Assembly: GCA_002371235.1 (NCBI GenBank)
Contig: DFGN01000028.1
Location: 1-29,741 of the forward strand
Length of the DNA stretch: 29,741 nt
Source: Candidatus Saccharibacteria bacterium UBA3749
GTDB taxonomy: Bacteria > Patescibacteriota > Saccharimonadia > Saccharimonadales > Saccharimonadaceae
Direction of reading: 5' to 3'
A program made the position numbers and the translations under genes. Below are positions 27,712 to 29,741 of the stretch, in pieces; position 1 is the first letter of the stretch, and every line of letters begins with the position of its first letter. Under the pieces are notes generated by a model. It was given only the letters and a program-made list of their open reading frames with translations, did no database searches and had not been told where the DNA came from.

Positions 27712-29741
27712 CTAATTAGCTATCAAGCATCGCATAGATAGTCCACTGTAGCGAACGCTGCCGTAGTAGTTGTCCGGGTACACGAAAGTCGGATTGACGT
27801 TCAGGCTGTACATGCCGTAGCTACCGTTGTAAGTAGACGACCACCAGTAGCCGCCGCTACCCTGATTGGTCGCCGAGCTACCGTAGTAGTAGCCCGAAAG
27901 AGGCGTAGACAAGTTATATTGGAGGCTGTTAGTGTTAGATGCATCGCTACCGTACTTCTGAGCTAGTGAGTAGTATTCACCAGTATTACCTCCAGTAGGC
28001 ATTCTCCAGTTAGCTGGACAAATGTCTTGTGGAGTGTCAATAATAGTATCTGGTACATCTATGCCTTGTCCACTTGCATAGCAGTAAGTACTAGCTGATG
28101 CGGCACAGAAGTTGTAGTAAATGCCTACTTTTGCCTGTCCATTAGCGGAAGCTGGACCGTAGGATGTAACGAGAGTATCTTTGCTGGCGTTATTAATGCG
28201 TGGCTGGACATAACTATCATTATTGCTGAAGTTTGTTGTTACGTTGGCTACTGCAGTATTACTCCATCCAGTAATGCTACTACCACCGTTTAGAAGGTTA
28301 GTAATGGCTTCCTGAGTAGCATTAGTGTTTGATGCATTCATGTTGGCTGCAGTAGTGGAATTTGTTGGATCAAGTGCGAGATTATCTAGCATCCAGCATT
28401 TACCGTCTTTTAATCTACCTGCCATGTACGTGGTGTTATCACGTGAGTCTATAAGAGTTTCTGTAGCACCAACGTAGATTTCTTTGCATAGTTCTTCTGT
28501 GCCATCCTGCATTTTATAGTGACCAGAGAGTTGTGATTTATTTGCATCAGCATAGGCTGCATTGAAGGTCTTACCCCATACTGCGTACATAGTGACAGTA
28601 CCGTCTATGTTAAGGTATGGTGCATTAGCGATAAAGTCTGCTTCGTTAGTATAGAGTGGTTCTTCGGCGTCAGCATTAGCATTCGGGTTAGTGCTCCAGC
28701 CTAGGAAAACGTCTTGGTTAGTTCTAGTAGTTGGAGTTTGATAAGTACCAGAAGTAGCTGTCTTTTCATAAGAAGTGATGGTGCCTTGGCCGGTGATTAC
28801 GACATAGTAACCTACAGAGTATTGATTACTTGTACCAGAACTATAATCATAGAAGGTTACTGAGTCACTTGCAATATCACATTCCATTGTTACTTGTGTA
28901 CCGCCCTGACCAGTAGTAGAATAGGCACCATTAGTTGCACTAGCCGTACCACAAGTTTGAATAGCCGCACTAGAATTTGCATTAGTATATTCAGGATGAT
29001 TACCACTAAAGATATATAGATCGCTTTGTGGGCCACCACTATTTTGTGGTACACCATAAGTTACTGCAATATGAATACTTTCTGCACCGTCAATTGTTAC
29101 AACTCTATTACCAACTGGAGCACCAATCGTACTTGTACTATATCCGCCTTCTTCATTGTAGGCATTAGCATATGATTTCTTGGTTATGGTACCAGTAGTC
29201 TCAGTCTTAGTCGCATCATATGCTACTAGGTTAGTAGATTTACCATTTGGGAAAGTTAAGCCATTACCGTCAAAGTTCACATTTAGCTTGCCAGCTACTG
29301 CAGATGATGGGTGTACCAATGTGTATATAACTTGCCCTGAGTATGTATCGGCCGATTGAGTCTTACTGATATATGCGGCATAAGTAGTAGTAAGCTTAAC
29401 TCCACCAGTAGTTGCAGTCATATCGGTACCAGAGTTCTTATGAGCTACTTTGACGTATTCATTTGGGACTACGTGATAGTTACTGAATGGAGCCTGAGTT
29501 GCACCTGATTCTGCTTGGCTTGGAAGAGCCTCGTTAGGAGCAGAATCAATCGTGAAGGCATTGTCAGTTGTAGTATCACCACTATCCTGAGTCATAGTGA
29601 GTTTCATAGCCCAGTTAGATATGTCATTACTGCCTACTGGTCCTGTTGCAATACCTGATTCTATAATTGCATTACCACTTGCAGTTGTTCCTACTAGTTT
29701 ATTACTATTTGTTCCCCCTACTTCATTTCCTGTATATCCTG
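27712..29741 (-). CDS. FISUMP surface protein, 5' end outside window
   Basis: The frame is open to the right edge (44 codons beyond the first internal Met), so start and signal peptide are missing. The visible part is Thr/Ser/Asn-rich, with one InlB-type repeat (FLGWSTNPNA ... TMYAVWGKTF). The last 240 residues are a FISUMP domain: ATETLIDSRDNTTYMAGRL, KCWMLDNLALDP, DICPANWRMPTGG, YYWWSS-like GGYWWSSTYNG and SMRCLIAN at the very end. Near the 3' end (about 27745-27898) codon use shifts to TAC, AAC, AGC, GGC and GAC, and all 11 Tyr codons there are TAC. It is related to the left-edge gene. Surface display and host contact are inferences. Confidence 0.85.
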   Translation of the reverse strand, partial: GYTGNEVGGTNSNKLVGTTASGNAIIESGIATGPVGSNDISNWAMKLTMTQDSGDTTTDNAFTIDSAPNEALPSQAESGATQAPFSNYHVVPNEYVKVAHKNSGTDMTATTGGVKLTTTYAAYISKTQSADTYSGQVIYTLVHPSSAVAGKLNVNFDGNGLTFPNGKSTNLVAYDATKTETTGTITKKSYANAYNEEGGYSTSTIGAPVGNRVVTIDGAESIHIAVTYGVPQNSGGPQSDLYIFSGNHPEYTNANSSAAIQTCGTASATNGAYSTTGQGGTQVTMECDIASDSVTFYDYSSGTSNQYSVGYYVVITGQGTITSYEKTATSGTYQTPTTRTNQDVFLGWSTNPNANADAEEPLYTNEADFIANAPYLNIDGTVTMYAVWGKTFNAAYADANKSQLSGHYKMQDGTEELCKEIYVGATETLIDSRDNTTYMAGRLKDGKCWMLDNLALDPTNSTTAANMNASNTNATQEAITNLLNGGSSITGWSNTAVANVTTNFSNNDSYVQPRINNASKDTLVTSYGPASANGQAKVGIYYNFCAASASTYCYASGQGIDVPDTIIDTPQDICPANWRMPTGGNTGEYYSLAQKYGSDASNTNSLQYNLSTPLSGYYYGSSATNQGSGGYWWSSTYNGSYGMYSLNVNPTFVYPDNYYGSVRYSGLSMRCLIAN
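27745..27898 (-). other. Candidate variable region of a diversity-generating retroelement
   Basis: This segment encodes the tip of the C-terminal C-type-lectin-like FISUMP domain, a known kind of DGR target. It is dense in NNC codons that an A-to-N process on AAC can produce (Tyr, Asn, Ser, Gly, Asp), while the rest of the gene mixes TAT with TAC. It ends near the stop codon and a hairpin lies downstream. Neither the template repeat nor a reverse transcriptase is in this window. Confidence 0.4.

Overview
This window looks like a stretch of chromosome from a small-genome Patescibacteria (CPR) bacterium, most likely a Saccharibacteria (TM7)-type organism. The clues are short, compact versions of core genes, one- to five-gene operons in place of the usual ones, a TrbC/VirB2-like pilin, large secreted FISUMP/InlB-repeat proteins, and many genes whose -10 box sits directly on the start codon. 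TGA is used as a stop (holA, the kinase at 16958, mscL), so the UGA-glycine code of some CPR lineages does not apply. The lineage call is an inference from gene content; no 16S rRNA is present.

Layout. The left edge (1-2596, minus) is the 5' part of a large secreted surface protein. Then come ftsA, an adk-map pair, rpsU, tRNA-Asp and a degenerate DHH-type protein (all minus), then rpsT (plus) converging on mutM-holA (minus). At 10217-10572 a structured leader precedes a small plus-strand gene that ends in a strong terminator. Next (minus) are a secreted cutinase-VWA fusion, a RhuM-Fic protein, and a P-loop kinase/membrane protein/polA group. An APH-type kinase lies on the plus strand. A minus-strand operon dnaG-rpoD-pilin-dagK-zeta-type kinase diverges from a plus-strand membrane protein-mscL pair through one symmetric promoter. 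A repeat-rich gap follows (24450-24807), then argS-orn-YjbR-like (minus), and the right edge is a second FISUMP surface protein cut off at its 5' end.

What stands out is a population of palindromic elements. Two related GC-rich elements sit in frame inside argS, each bounded by a perfect 18-19 bp inverted repeat whose sequence differs between copies, and they encode the shared peptide FRSAAARGLA. A third in-frame palindrome in argS shares a 17-mer with the linker of polA. Two copies of a roughly 160-bp palindrome with terminator features lie directly 3' of map and of the YjbR-like gene, with outer arms that differ between copies but stay self-complementary. A 120-bp cloverleaf-like element lies upstream of rpsU. 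The 3' end of the right-hand FISUMP gene has the codon signature of a diversity-generating retroelement variable region, although no reverse transcriptase or template repeat is in the window.

The genes combine information processing (polA, dnaG, rpoD, holA, mutM, argS, map, orn, rpsT, rpsU), division (ftsA), osmotic protection (mscL) and a cell-surface/host-contact layer (FISUMP proteins, cutinase-VWA, pilin), plus toxin-like genes (RhuM-Fic, zeta-type kinase).
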